Origin: a bacterium | GTDB taxonomy: Bacteria > Auribacterota > UBA3054 | Length of the DNA stretch: 64,000 bases | Assembly: GCA_017963805.1 (NCBI GenBank) | Contig: JAGCTE010000048.1 | Location: 1 to 64,000 of the forward strand | Direction: 5' to 3' | Shown: positions 49,594-58,631 of the stretch, piece after piece | Layout of the letters: every line of letters begins with the position of its first letter | How positions within the stretch are numbered: the first letter of the stretch is position 1 | The notes under the pieces: generated by a model | Told to the model about the DNA's origin: nothing | The model's database searches: none | What the model saw: the letters and a program-made list of their open reading frames with translations, nothing else | Position numbers and translations under genes: made by a program

Positions 49594-51388
49594 AGACACT
49601 GAGAAACTGGAAGTGATGCTGGCCACCGACTGCGGCAGCACGACGACGAAAGCCATCCTGGTCGTCAAGACCGCGGAAGGCTACCGTCTGGCCGGCAGGG
49701 GAGAGGCGCCCACTACGGTGGAAGCGCCCTTCGACGACGTGACTGTTGGCGTCAAGAATGCCGTGGAGGAATTGGAGGACATCACGGGCCGCCGGCTGCT
49801 GGACGAGAACAGGAACCTCATTTGCCCCAGAAAGGGTGAGGACGGGGTGGATGCCTACTTCTCCACATCTTCAGCCGGGGGTGGCCTGCAAATGGCCTGC
49901 ACGGGCATCGTAGGCTCTATTTCGGGCGCCAGCGCGGAAAGAGCGGCCCTGGGTGCGGGCGCCATCGTCATCGACACCATTTCCCTCGACGACCCGAGAG
50001 AAAATTACGAAAGAATAGAACGTCTCCGCCACATCCGCCCCGACATGATCCTCATGGCGGGCGGTACCAACGGCGGATCCCGCCGGCACGTCGAGATGAT
50101 CTCGGAAATAATAAGGGCCGCCAAGCCGCAGCCGAGGTTCGGGCAGGGCTTCAACCTCCCGGTCATCTTCAGCGGCAACACGGAAGCCCGCGACGTGGTC
50201 GAAGACATGCTGGGCGGAGTGTGCTCAATAAGGAACGTCAACAATGTCAGGCCGGACCTCAACAGGGAAGACGTGGCGGAAGCGCGCCAGGCCATCCACG
50301 ATCTCTTTTTGGAGCACGTCATGCAGCAGGCGCCGGGATACCCGAAACTGATGGAGATCACTTCCGCGGACATTATGCCGACGCCCACGGCGGTCGGCAT
50401 CATCATCCAGGAAGTCGCCAGGGAAAGACACCAGAACGTTCTGGCCGTCGACATCGGCGGCGCCACGACGGACGTCTTCTCCGTTTTCGGCGGGCATTTC
50501 CACCGCACTGTCTCCGCGAACTACGGCATGAGCTACAGCCTCTGCAACGTTATGGCGGAAAGCGGTGTGGACAACATTCTGCGCTGGCTGCCCTTCAAGT
50601 TCGACGTGAAAGTTCTGCGCGACATTCTGCGCAACAAGATGATCCGTCCCACGACCATTCCGGAAACGAAGGAAGAACTATACATCGAGCAGGCCGCGGC
50701 GAGGGAAGCTTTGAGGCTTTCCCTCATCCACCACCGCTCCCTGGCGGTTGACGTGGCGGCCAACCAAAAGGACGCCGACAGCGACATCGGTTCCGCCCTC
50801 GACAACGACCAGTCCGTGCTGGTCGACCTCATGAAGCTCGACCTCTGCATTGGTTCCGGCGGCGTGCTTTCGCACGCGCCCGACAGGACGCAGTCGGCCC
50901 TCATGATGCTGGACGCCTTCCAGCTCGAGGGCGTGACGCAGCTGGCGGTCGACTCCATCTTCATGATGCCGCAACTGGGCGTCATGTCGCAATTGAATCC
51001 TGAAGCCGCCAAGGAAGTCTTCGCCAAGGACTGCATGATCGTTCTGGGAACGGCCATCGCGCCTGTCGGAACGGCCAAGGAAGGCGCGAAAGTCATGGAC
51101 GTGCTGGTGAAGATCGACGACCGCGAAGAGAAGATAACCATAAAGAGCGGGGACCTTCTGAGAGTGCCGCTGCCGACCGGCAAGAAAGCCAGAGTGCAGA
51201 TCTTCCCGACCAGGCGCTTCAACGTCGGCAAAGGCTATGGCAAGCCGATGGAGACCGAAGTGATAGGCGGCGTGGCCGGCATACTGCTGGACGGCCGCTG
51301 CCGTCCTCTCGTTTTCGACAACGACCAAACTATGAACGCCGCCCGCAGATTAAAAGACTACAAGGCGCTTTCGCTGCCGCTGGAATAA
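49586..51388 (+). CDS. MutL/GlmL-like ASKHA-fold protein
   Basis: A 600-residue protein of the MutL/GlmL family, accessory ATPases named after methylaspartate (glutamate) mutase. Phosphate motif 1 is TDCGSTTTKAIL (about 14-25), STSSAGGGL precedes the middle part, and phosphate motif 2 is DIGGATTDVFSVFGG (about 290-304). Known members are encoded next to the B12-dependent mutase subunits GlmE and GlmS; neither is here. It overlaps the small gene upstream by 8 bases and the barrel/KOW protein begins 3 bases downstream. The role in this cassette is unknown. Confidence 0.85.
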   Translation: MTKDTEKLEVMLATDCGSTTTKAILVVKTAEGYRLAGRGEAPTTVEAPFDDVTVGVKNAVEELEDITGRRLLDENRNLICPRKGEDGVDAYFSTSSAGGGLQMACTGIVGSISGASAERAALGAGAIVIDTISLDDPRENYERIERLRHIRPDMILMAGGTNGGSRRHVEMISEIIRAAKPQPRFGQGFNLPVIFSGNTEARDVVEDMLGGVCSIRNVNNVRPDLNREDVAEARQAIHDLFLEHVMQQAPGYPKLMEITSADIMPTPTAVGIIIQEVARERHQNVLAVDIGGATTDVFSVFGGHFHRTVSANYGMSYSLCNVMAESGVDNILRWLPFKFDVKVLRDILRNKMIRPTTIPETKEELYIEQAAAREALRLSLIHHRSLAVDVAANQKDADSDIGSALDNDQSVLVDLMKLDLCIGSGGVLSHAPDRTQSALMMLDAFQLEGVTQLAVDSIFMMPQLGVMSQLNPEAAKEVFAKDCMIVLGTAIAPVGTAKEGAKVMDVLVKIDDREEKITIKSGDLLRVPLPTGKKARVQIFPTRRFNVGKGYGKPMETEVIGGVAGILLDGRCRPLVFDNDQTMNAARRLKDYKALSLPLE

Positions 51389-51391
51389 ATT

Positions 51392-52501
51392 ATGGGAAAC
51401 GCATTCACACCTGGGCTTACGATAAGCCCGCACGTTAAGATAAGGAAAACGCGCCGCCTGCCCGTCAAGGGCGAGGTGGTGGTAGGTTTGGGCGACAAGG
51501 TCGAGCCCGAGACGGTCGTCGCGAAGGTCGACCTGCCGGGAACTCTCGCGGTCGTCAAGGCCGCGAACATACTTGGCTGCGGTCCTGACCAGCTTGAGAA
51601 GTTCGTTTTGAAAAAGGCCGGCGATCCGGTTAAGAAAGAGGAGCTGCTGGCGTCCAGGACGGTCTTCTTCAACCTCATCACCAACAACGTCACGTCGCCC
51701 ATAGACGGGTCCTTGGAATACATTTCCAAACTCTCCGGCAACATCGGCGTCCGCGGCGTGCCGAAACCTATTTTCTGCCACGCCTACATTTCCGGTGAAG
51801 TGGTCGAGATCATGGAAGAGGAAGGCGTGGTTATAGAGACCTACGGCGCGCTGGTGCAGGGCATCTTCGGCGTAGGAGGGGAGAGGCACGGAAAGCTTCT
51901 GTGGTTCGACAACGGACGCTCGATACTCACGGCAGACATGCTGCCAGAGAACTTGGAAGGCAAGATCATCATGTTCCCTGGGAAGATCGACGGCTCGGTG
52001 CTTTACGCCGCGGAAAAGAAAGGCATACTTGGCATCGTGGGCGCCGGCATCGTCGATTCCGAACTGATGGGCTTTTTGGGCTTCGACATCGGCGTGGCGG
52101 TTACCGGCGAGGAGGACATTCCCTTCACGCTTGTCCTGACGGAAGGCTTCGGCGACCTTACGATGCCGGAAAGGACCGCGCATCTTCTGCGCGCGCTGGA
52201 CGGGCATGTTGCCGCCATCAACGGCGCCACGCAGATCAGGGCGGGCGTCATCCGCCCGGAACTCATAGTCCCCGGCTACGAGACCAAAGAGGATCTGCAC
52301 GTCAACAATTCCGAACTGAAGCCGGGAGTAAGGGTGCGCCTTATCCGCCGCCCGCATTTCGGCCAAATAGGCAGAGTGTACGAACTGATAGAGAAGCCTA
52401 TCGAGATCGGCACGGGCTCCAAGGTGCGAGTCCTAAGTGTCGACATGGGGGACGGAAAGATAATAACAGTACCCAGGGCGAATGTTGAGATTTTGGATTA
52501 A
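51392..52501 (+). CDS. Barrel-sandwich/KOW-type protein of unknown function
   Basis: A 369-residue protein. The N-terminal ~115 residues contain two lipoyl-like half-sites (EVVVGLGDKVEPETVVAKV and ASRTVFFNLITNNVTSPIDGSLEY, the latter here described in part) typical of a barrel-sandwich hybrid fold. A central alpha/beta region (about 120-300) follows, and residues ~311-368 look like a KOW/SH3-type barrel (GQIGRVYEL, KVRVLSVDMGDGKIITVPRAN). There is no signal peptide. I do not recognise a named family. Because it follows the MutL-like gene by 3 bases, a joint function is likely. Confidence 0.6.
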   Translation: MGNAFTPGLTISPHVKIRKTRRLPVKGEVVVGLGDKVEPETVVAKVDLPGTLAVVKAANILGCGPDQLEKFVLKKAGDPVKKEELLASRTVFFNLITNNVTSPIDGSLEYISKLSGNIGVRGVPKPIFCHAYISGEVVEIMEEEGVVIETYGALVQGIFGVGGERHGKLLWFDNGRSILTADMLPENLEGKIIMFPGKIDGSVLYAAEKKGILGIVGAGIVDSELMGFLGFDIGVAVTGEEDIPFTLVLTEGFGDLTMPERTAHLLRALDGHVAAINGATQIRAGVIRPELIVPGYETKEDLHVNNSELKPGVRVRLIRRPHFGQIGRVYELIEKPIEIGTGSKVRVLSVDMGDGKIITVPRANVEILD

Positions 52502-52504
52502 ATG

Positions 52505-52534
52505 TTGCATATACCCCTATAAATATGCTAGAAT
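52505..52534 (+). promoter_or_regulatory. Promoter of the amino-sugar operon
   Basis: TTGCAT (52505-52510), 18-base spacer, TAGAAT (52529-52534) preceded by TGC. The leader is about 25 bases with AAGGAT before the ATG at 52566. Confidence 0.75.
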
Positions 52535-52565
52535 AATTTAAAAACATAACATTAAGGATAGACAA

Positions 52566-53984
52566 ATGAATACTTCTTTATTCGGCGGCAGGATCGTCCC
52601 GGAACTTGATCCGGAGTTTTCCCCCTCCTCAATCTTTGTCCGCAACTTCACCCAGGCCGCGAAGGCCGAGGGCGGAGTGCCCGTTACGATCGCCCTGGAA
52701 CAGGCCAACGGCTCGGTCTTCCATTTTGAGACCGTGGTCTTCCCGGAAAGCAGCGCCTACGCGAAATACAATCCCGCCTTCATCGAAAGGCTGGTGAAGT
52801 TTTTGCTCTGGTCCCGCGGCGGCTACCGCGTCACCGTGGCCGGCCCGGCGTATCTGGCCGATTATCTTAGAAAGCATTACGCCGAGACCGAAGTGGGCCG
52901 TTTCGACGCCGAGATCATGGGCGGCCGCATCTACGAGAAGCCCTTTGAAGTCCTGAACGTCGCCGACGCCAGTCAGCTGCCCGCTCCCAAAGAGAGCACC
53001 GCTCCTCTGGGCCGCCATTTCAAAGGCTGTCGCATCGGTTTCGACCTCGGCGCCAGCGACCGTAAAGTCGCGGCCGTCATCGACGGCGAAGTGGTCTTCA
53101 GTGAGGAAGTGGTCTGGGATCCTGTCAAGCAGAGCGATCCCGAATGGCACCATTCTGAATTCATGGCCATGCTGAATTCCGCCAAAGCGAAACTTCCGAG
53201 AGTTGACGCCATCGGCGGCAGCGCGGCGGGCGTTTACGTCGACAACCGAGTCAAAGTCGCTTCTTTGTTCCGCGGCGTTCTGGACGCTCCGGTGAAGGAT
53301 CCCGCGAAGGTCGCGGCCGCCAAGGACGTTTTCCTCCGCTTGAGAGACGAGTGGAAGGTGCCCTTCGAAGTCGTGAACGACGGCGAAGTGACGGCGCTGG
53401 CCGGCTCCATCTCCCTTAACGACGGCGCGGTCTTAGGCATCGCGCTTGGTTCCAGCGAAGCCGTCGGCTACTGCACTTCCCAGGGCAATATCACGACCTG
53501 GCTCAACGAGCTCGCTTTCGCGCCTGTGGATGTGAGAGAAGGCGCTCCCAAGGACGAATGGTCCGGCGACGCCGGCTGCGGCGTGCAGTACTTCTCCCAG
53601 CAGTGCGTCGGCCGTCTTCTGAAGCCCGCCGGCATCGAATGCGACGAAAACTTGAAGCTCCCCGAAAAGCTCAAATTTGTGCAGCAGCTGATGGCGGAAG
53701 GCGACGCCCGCGCCAGAAAGATCTACAACACGATAGGCGTCTTCATGGGCTACGGCGTGGCGCATTACGCCAGCTTCTACGACATCCGCCACATCCTTAG
53801 CTTGGGCCGCGTGACGAGCGGCGAAGGCGGCGCCATCATCCTTGAAAAGGCGCAGGAAGTTTTGAAAGCGGAATTCCCCGAACTCGCCGAGAAGATCGCT
53901 TTCCACACCCCCAGCGAACGCGACAAACGCCACGGCCAGGCCATCGCCGCCGCTTCTTTGGCTGTCGTTCCCGGTCAGGAATAA
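52566..53984 (+). CDS. ROK-like sugar kinase with N-terminal extension
   Basis: A 472-residue protein. The kinase part begins near residue 155 with GFDLGASDRKVAAVI (phosphate 1) and has EVVNDGEVTALAG, which contains the ROK catalytic Asp, then the LGIALGSSEAVGY phosphate-2 region. The zinc motif CxCGxxGC of many ROK proteins is not seen. The first ~150 residues form an extra alpha/beta domain of unknown role. Because deacetylase and NagB genes follow, the likely substrate is N-acetylglucosamine or a related amino sugar. That is an inference from context. Confidence 0.78.
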   Translation: MNTSLFGGRIVPELDPEFSPSSIFVRNFTQAAKAEGGVPVTIALEQANGSVFHFETVVFPESSAYAKYNPAFIERLVKFLLWSRGGYRVTVAGPAYLADYLRKHYAETEVGRFDAEIMGGRIYEKPFEVLNVADASQLPAPKESTAPLGRHFKGCRIGFDLGASDRKVAAVIDGEVVFSEEVVWDPVKQSDPEWHHSEFMAMLNSAKAKLPRVDAIGGSAAGVYVDNRVKVASLFRGVLDAPVKDPAKVAAAKDVFLRLRDEWKVPFEVVNDGEVTALAGSISLNDGAVLGIALGSSEAVGYCTSQGNITTWLNELAFAPVDVREGAPKDEWSGDAGCGVQYFSQQCVGRLLKPAGIECDENLKLPEKLKFVQQLMAEGDARARKIYNTIGVFMGYGVAHYASFYDIRHILSLGRVTSGEGGAIILEKAQEVLKAEFPELAEKIAFHTPSERDKRHGQAIAAASLAVVPGQE

Positions 53985-54014
53985 AATTTAATCAAACAAT
54001 ATAAGGCTTTAAAC

Positions 54015-54866
54015 ATGGAAAATCCGTATGTTACCCTGGCGCAGAAGTACGCCAAACTGTTCGCCGAAGGCAGAACTTTCCCCTGCGGCGGTTTTGAGAA
54101 ACTCCCCATGCCTCCCGCCGACGGTCCGACCGTCCTTTGGTTCGCTCCGCATCCGGACGATGAATGCATCTCCGGCGGCTGGGCTCTCCGTTTGAGAAAG
54201 GAAGGCTGCAATGTCATCGACGTGGCCGTCACCTTAGGCAGCAACAAAGCCCGCCAGCTGGGCCGCGAAGCGGAACTGAAGACCGCCTGCGAATATATGA
54301 ACTTCGGTTTGGAAGTTTCCGTCCCGGGCGTCGGACTTGAGCACGTCACCAAGAAGGAAAGGGAAGCCAATCCGGAAGAGTGGCAGAAGAAAGTCGACGT
54401 CATCAAAGGAATCATCGAGAAATACCAGCCCGCCATAATAGGCGTTCCGCACGCCGGCGACTGGAACGGCACGCATATCGGCACGCACTACGTCGTCGAG
54501 GACGCCGTCCGTCAGCTCAACTACAAGTGCACCTTCGTGGAAACGGAATTCTGGGGCGCCATGGACAAGCCGAACCTTATGTGCGAACTGCAGCCTGAGG
54601 ACGTGGCGGCCTTGATGACCGGCATCTCCTTCCACATCGGCGAAGTGAGCAGGAACCCCTATCATCTCTCGCTTCCGGGCTGGATGATCGACAACGTCAG
54701 ACGCGGCGGCGAAATAGTGGGCGGCCAGGGCGGCGCGGTTCCCGATTTCACCTTCGCGGCCATCTATTACGCCACGAAATTTGAGAACGGCGAATTCAAG
54801 CCCTTCTATGAAAAAGGCAAAATGCTCTCCAGCGAGGAATCCCTCAAGGATCTGCTCTTAAAGTAA
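54015..54866 (+). CDS. PIG-L (LmbE-like) N-acetylglucosamine deacetylase
   Basis: A 283-residue zinc-dependent deacetylase of the PIG-L superfamily. The metal/catalytic motif FAPHPDDECISGG lies at about 43-55 (His46, Asp48-Asp49) and the second site VPHAGDWNGTHIGTH gives His146 and His154/157. Known members remove acetyl from GlcNAc carried on inositol, diacetylchitobiose or N-acetylglucosamine derivatives. Located between a ROK kinase and nagB, it is placed to make glucosamine 6-phosphate from the acetylated form, a role normally filled by NagA. The gap to nagB is 17 bases. Confidence 0.88.
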   Translation: MENPYVTLAQKYAKLFAEGRTFPCGGFEKLPMPPADGPTVLWFAPHPDDECISGGWALRLRKEGCNVIDVAVTLGSNKARQLGREAELKTACEYMNFGLEVSVPGVGLEHVTKKEREANPEEWQKKVDVIKGIIEKYQPAIIGVPHAGDWNGTHIGTHYVVEDAVRQLNYKCTFVETEFWGAMDKPNLMCELQPEDVAALMTGISFHIGEVSRNPYHLSLPGWMIDNVRRGGEIVGGQGGAVPDFTFAAIYYATKFENGEFKPFYEKGKMLSSEESLKDLLLK

Positions 54867-54883
54867 AAAATTAAGGAAACATT

Positions 54884-55681
54884 ATGGAAGTCATCATTTG
54901 CAAAACGACGGAAGACGCCTGTCAGCTGACGGCCAAGATCATCGCCGATCTCGTTAAAAGCAAACCGGACGCGGTCCTTGGTCTCGCGACCGGCCGCACC
55001 ATGGAAAGAGTCTACGCCTGCTTAGCCCAGCGCGCCAAGGAAAAAGGCATCAGCTTCAAAGGCTGCTCTTCCTTCAACCTCGACGAATACTGGGGACTGC
55101 CCGGCACGGACAAAAACTCCTACCGCTACTACATGAACTACCATCTCTTCGACCACATCGACATCGACAAGGCTAAAACGCACGTTCCTTGCGGCACGGC
55201 CAAATGCGCGGTCGAGGAATGCGCCAACTATGAGAAAGCCATGAAGGAAGCGGGCGGCGTCGACCTCCAGCTCCTCGGCATCGGCGTGGACGGCCACATC
55301 GGCTTCAACGAGCCCTTGTCTCCCTTGTCATCCCGCACGAGGAAGGTCGTGCTTTCCGCGGAAACGCTGGAACAGAACTGCGAAATGTTCGGCGGCGACC
55401 CCAAGAACGTCCCGACGCACGCCCTGACGATGGGCGTCGGAACCGTTCTGGACGCCAAGGCCTGCCTCTTGCTGGCGACCGGCTCCTCCAAGGCCGAGAT
55501 CTTAGCCAAGGCCGTGGAAGGACCCGTCACGTCCATGATAAGCTCGTCCGCCCTGCAGTTCCACCAGCATGCCACGATCATCGCCGACGAGGCGGCCGCG
55601 GCCAAGCTGACGCGCCAGGCGCACTACCGCTGGGTCATGGAAAATGATCCGGACATGAAGGCCATACTCGAAGACAAGTAA
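54884..55681 (+). CDS. nagB: Glucosamine-6-phosphate deaminase
   Basis: Converts glucosamine 6-phosphate to fructose 6-phosphate and ammonia. The 265-residue protein matches NagB: LGLATGRTMERVY near the N-terminus, the catalytic NLDEYWGL, the active-site segment GIGVDGHIGFNEP, and later TMGVGTVLDAK. The length is near the usual 262-268. It follows the PIG-L gene closely, and ung starts at the base after its stop codon region, so all are likely one operon. Confidence 0.95.
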   Translation: MEVIICKTTEDACQLTAKIIADLVKSKPDAVLGLATGRTMERVYACLAQRAKEKGISFKGCSSFNLDEYWGLPGTDKNSYRYYMNYHLFDHIDIDKAKTHVPCGTAKCAVEECANYEKAMKEAGGVDLQLLGIGVDGHIGFNEPLSPLSSRTRKVVLSAETLEQNCEMFGGDPKNVPTHALTMGVGTVLDAKACLLLATGSSKAEILAKAVEGPVTSMISSSALQFHQHATIIADEAAAAKLTRQAHYRWVMENDPDMKAILEDK

Positions 55682-55682
55682 A

Positions 55683-56324
55683 GTGAACGCGATCCCCGAA
55701 TCCTGGAAAAGCTTTGTCGAGGAAGGAACCCTTGCTCAGATAAACGCTTTCCTGGAAGGGGAGAGGGCGCGGCATATTGTGTTTCCGACTGAGGAGCGCA
55801 TATACCGCGCCCTTTCTTTTTTCCCGCCCGAAGATACCAGAGCCGTGATCCTAGGCCAGGACCCCTACCACGAAAAAGGCCAGGCCGAAGGATTGGCTTT
55901 CTCCGTCCCCGACGATATCAAGACTCCGCCCTCTCTTCGGAATATAAAAAAAGAGCTTGAATTGGAATTCGGGAAGACCCTGAACGGCAACTCCCTCATT
56001 CCTTGGGCCAAACAGGGAGTGCTGCTTCTCAACGCAAGCCTTACCGTAAGGGAAGGCGAGGCCGCCAGTCACTCATCAATAGGCTGGCAAAACATAACAT
56101 TCCCACTGCTGAAAAAATTAAGCGCCCAAGGAAAGATCGTTTTCTTCCTCTGGGGCAACCACGCCAGGGCGCTCGCTCCTGAACTCGAAAAAGAAAACAA
56201 TCTCATCTTAGAGGCCGCGCATCCAAGCCCTCTCTCGGCTAGAAAATTCCTGGGCTGCGGTCATTTCAAACTCGCCAACGAATTCCTAGTTTCAATCGGC
56301 AAATCGCCGATCGTTTGGTGCTGA
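55683..56324 (+). CDS. ung: Uracil-DNA glycosylase, family 1
   Basis: Excises uracil from DNA. The 213-residue protein has the water-activating loop GQDPYHEKGQAEGLAFSVP and the His-containing loop HPSPLSA, with LLLNASLTVREG between them, all diagnostic for UNG family 1. The start codon is GTG, one base after the nagB stop. Its neighbours are metabolic genes; read-through of the amino-sugar operon is likely. Confidence 0.96.
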   Translation: MNAIPESWKSFVEEGTLAQINAFLEGERARHIVFPTEERIYRALSFFPPEDTRAVILGQDPYHEKGQAEGLAFSVPDDIKTPPSLRNIKKELELEFGKTLNGNSLIPWAKQGVLLLNASLTVREGEAASHSSIGWQNITFPLLKKLSAQGKIVFFLWGNHARALAPELEKENNLILEAAHPSPLSARKFLGCGHFKLANEFLVSIGKSPIVWC

Positions 56325-56327
56325 GCT

Positions 56328-57515
56328 TTAAAGCCCGTACTGCTTGGATAGTTCCGCGAACTTGGGAAGCGAATTTACGATCGTTTCGTAAGAGACGCAG
56401 TAGGCGATCCTGACGAAGCCCGGGCAGGCGAAAGCGCTGCCTGGTACCAAGAGGATGTTGAACTTTTTGGCGGCCTGAGCGAAGGCGGAATCGTCTTCCA
56501 CGGGCGTCTTCATGAAGAGATAGAAGGCGCCTTCCGGCTTGACTAACTTGAAGCCCAGTTTTGTGAGGCCGGTGTAGAGCGTTTCCCTGTTGCGGGCGTA
56601 ATAGGCGATGTCGGTCTTTTCTTCCAGGCATTCCGCGACCGCGAGCTGCATCAGACTTGGGGCGTTCACAAAGCCCAATATGCGGTTGGCGACGGTCATG
56701 GCTTGGAAGAGCTGCTCGAAGTCGTCGACTTCGCCGGGGACGACGACGTAGCCCAGACGCTCGCCGGGAATGGAGAGCGATTTGCTGTAGGAATAGCCGA
56801 CCAGGGTGTTGCGGTAGTATTTGGTCAGGTAGGGGACGAAAGCGTCCTCGTAGACGAGCTCGCGGTAGGGTTCGTCGGATATGAGGTAAATGGAGGTGCC
56901 GAATTCCTTCTGCTTCTCATCAAGTATGGCGGCGAGGCGCTTAACGGTCTCCTCGCTGTAGACGACGCCGGTCGGGTTGTTCGGGGAATTTACTATGACG
57001 GCCTTGGTCTGGGGATGGATGAGTTCCTTGAAGGACCTGAGGTCGGGCTGGAAAGTCTCGGTGTTGGGGGGGACGACGACCAGTTCGCCGTCGAAGTTGG
57101 CGACGTAGTTCCTGTATTCGCCGAAGAAGGGCGCGAAGGCGATGACTTCGTCGCCGGGGTTGAGAAGGGCCTTGAGGGCGACGTTGAGGCCGCCGGCCGC
57201 GCCGACGGTCATCAGAATGTTGGCGGAGGTGAATCCGGTCCCGAAACGTTTGTTTATGGAAAGGGCGATCTTTTCCCTGACGGTGGGGAAGCCGGCGTTC
57301 GGCATGTAGCCGTGGACCTTTACGGGATCATCTTCAGAAAGGATCTTAAGGGCGGCCTTTTTCAAAGCTTCCGGGGCGGGGACGTTGGGGTTGCCCAGGC
57401 TGAAATCGTAAACGTTTTCCTTGCCGTATTCCCTGGCGAGCTTGAGGCCTTCCTCAAACATCGCCCTGATGACGGAATTGGCGGCGACCATCTTCTGCAT
57501 GCGTCTTGAAATCAT
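56328..57515 (-). CDS. Class I/II pyridoxal-phosphate aminotransferase, aspartate aminotransferase-like
   Basis: A 395-residue fold-type I aminotransferase. The PLP lysine is in GYSYSKSLSIPGERLGY, with SPNNPTGVVYSEE and ISDEPYREL, and SLGNPNVPAPEAL at the N-terminus. The pattern fits a subgroup of aspartate/aromatic aminotransferases, but substrate cannot be fixed. It is a single gene converging with ung (3-base gap) and diverging from pta. GAGAGG precedes the ATG. Confidence 0.85.
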   Translation of the reverse strand: MISRRMQKMVAANSVIRAMFEEGLKLAREYGKENVYDFSLGNPNVPAPEALKKAALKILSEDDPVKVHGYMPNAGFPTVREKIALSINKRFGTGFTSANILMTVGAAGGLNVALKALLNPGDEVIAFAPFFGEYRNYVANFDGELVVVPPNTETFQPDLRSFKELIHPQTKAVIVNSPNNPTGVVYSEETVKRLAAILDEKQKEFGTSIYLISDEPYRELVYEDAFVPYLTKYYRNTLVGYSYSKSLSIPGERLGYVVVPGEVDDFEQLFQAMTVANRILGFVNAPSLMQLAVAECLEEKTDIAYYARNRETLYTGLTKLGFKLVKPEGAFYLFMKTPVEDDSAFAQAAKKFNILLVPGSAFACPGFVRIAYCVSYETIVNSLPKFAELSKQYGL

Positions 57516-57541
57516 TTTGTAACCTCTCTACTGTTTGGCTA

Positions 57542-57572
57542 ATTATAGCATAAGCTCTCCGTCTTGGGTCAA
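57542..57572 (-). promoter_or_regulatory. Promoter of the aminotransferase
   Basis: Minus strand TTGACC (57572-57567), a longish 19-base spacer, TATAAT (57547-57542) preceded by TGC. The leader is about 20 bases with GAGAGG before the ATG at 57515. Confidence 0.65.
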
Positions 57573-57632
57573 AGGCAAAATATGTGAGAATTTAGTAGAA
57601 TATTCAGAAACAAAAATAAAGGAGCAATATTT

Positions 57633-58628
57633 ATGAGTCGCAACATCATTTCCGAACTTAAGGAACGCGCGGCAAAGCTGCAGCGCACCATCATTCTCTC
57701 CGAATCCTGGGACCCCAGGATGGTAATCGCGGCCGACAAGACCGTAAAGGAAGGCTTCTGCAAAGTGGCCATGATCGGCAAGACCGACGAGGTCTACAAG
57801 CTGGCCAAAGAAAACGGCGCCAGTTTGGAAGGCGTCACCTTGTACGATCCGGACAAGGTCGTCGAGGAGCACTGCTTCGTCGAGAAGTTCTATGAAATGC
57901 GCAAGGCCAAAGGTCTGACGATGGACCAGGCGGCCGAAATGATGAAGAATCATCTCTACATCGCCGCCATGATGACTAAAGAGAACCTCGCTTACGGCTA
58001 CGTCGGCGGCGCCTTCAACTCCACGGCCAACATGCTTCGTTCCGCTTTGCACGTCCTGAAGACGAAACCCGGCATCAAGACTTTGTCCAGCTACTTCCTC
58101 ATGGTCGTTCCCAATTGCCCCTACGGCGCGGACGGCGCTTTCGTATATTCCGACTGCGGCGTGGTGCCTAATCCGACCGCCGAACAGCTGGCCGACATCG
58201 CCATCGCGGCTTCCGAATCCTGCCGCAACATCCTTCAGGTCGAACCTTACGTCGCGATGCTTTCCTTCTCCACCAAAGGCAGCGCCAAAGACGCCATCGT
58301 CGACAAGGTCATCGAAGCGACCAATATCGTCAAAGAGCGCGCTCCGGAACTGAAAGTGGACGGCGAATTGCAGGCCGACGCCGCTTTGATCGAAGCCATC
58401 GGCTCCAAGAAAGCCCCGGGCAGCCCCGTCACCGGCAAGGCCAACGTTCTGATCTTCCCGGATCTGAACGCCGGCAACATCGCCTACAAGCTGACCGAAA
58501 GGCTCGCGAAAGCGGAAGCCTTCGGCCCGCTGCTCCAGGGCTGCGCCCGCTCCGTCAACGATCTGTCCCGCGGCTGCAAGCCCGAGGATATCGTGACGGT
58601 CGCGGCCATCACTGCCGTCACCGAATAA
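57633..58628 (+). CDS. pta: Phosphate acetyltransferase
   Basis: Interconverts acetyl-CoA and acetyl phosphate. The 331-residue single-domain protein begins with the PTA/MaeB catalytic fold ([18 protein letters not shown]) and has [29 protein letters not shown] and [22 protein letters not shown], signature segments of the family. ackA is not adjacent. AAAGGAG precedes the ATG by 8 bases. The next gene begins 3 bases after its stop, so pta may be transcribed with the solute-binding protein and the esterase. Confidence 0.95.
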   Translation: MSRNIISELKERAAKLQRTIILSESWDPRMVIAADKTVKEGFCKVAMIGKTDEVYKLAKENGASLEGVTLYDPDKVVEEHCFVEKFYEMRKAKGLTMDQAAEMMKNHLYIAAMMTKENLAYGYVGGAFNSTANMLRSALHVLKTKPGIKTLSSYFLMVVPNCPYGADGAFVYSDCGVVPNPTAEQLADIAIAASESCRNILQVEPYVAMLSFSTKGSAKDAIVDKVIEATNIVKERAPELKVDGELQADAALIEAIGSKKAPGSPVTGKANVLIFPDLNAGNIAYKLTERLAKAEAFGPLLQGCARSVNDLSRGCKPEDIVTVAAITAVTE

Positions 58629-58631
58629 TTC

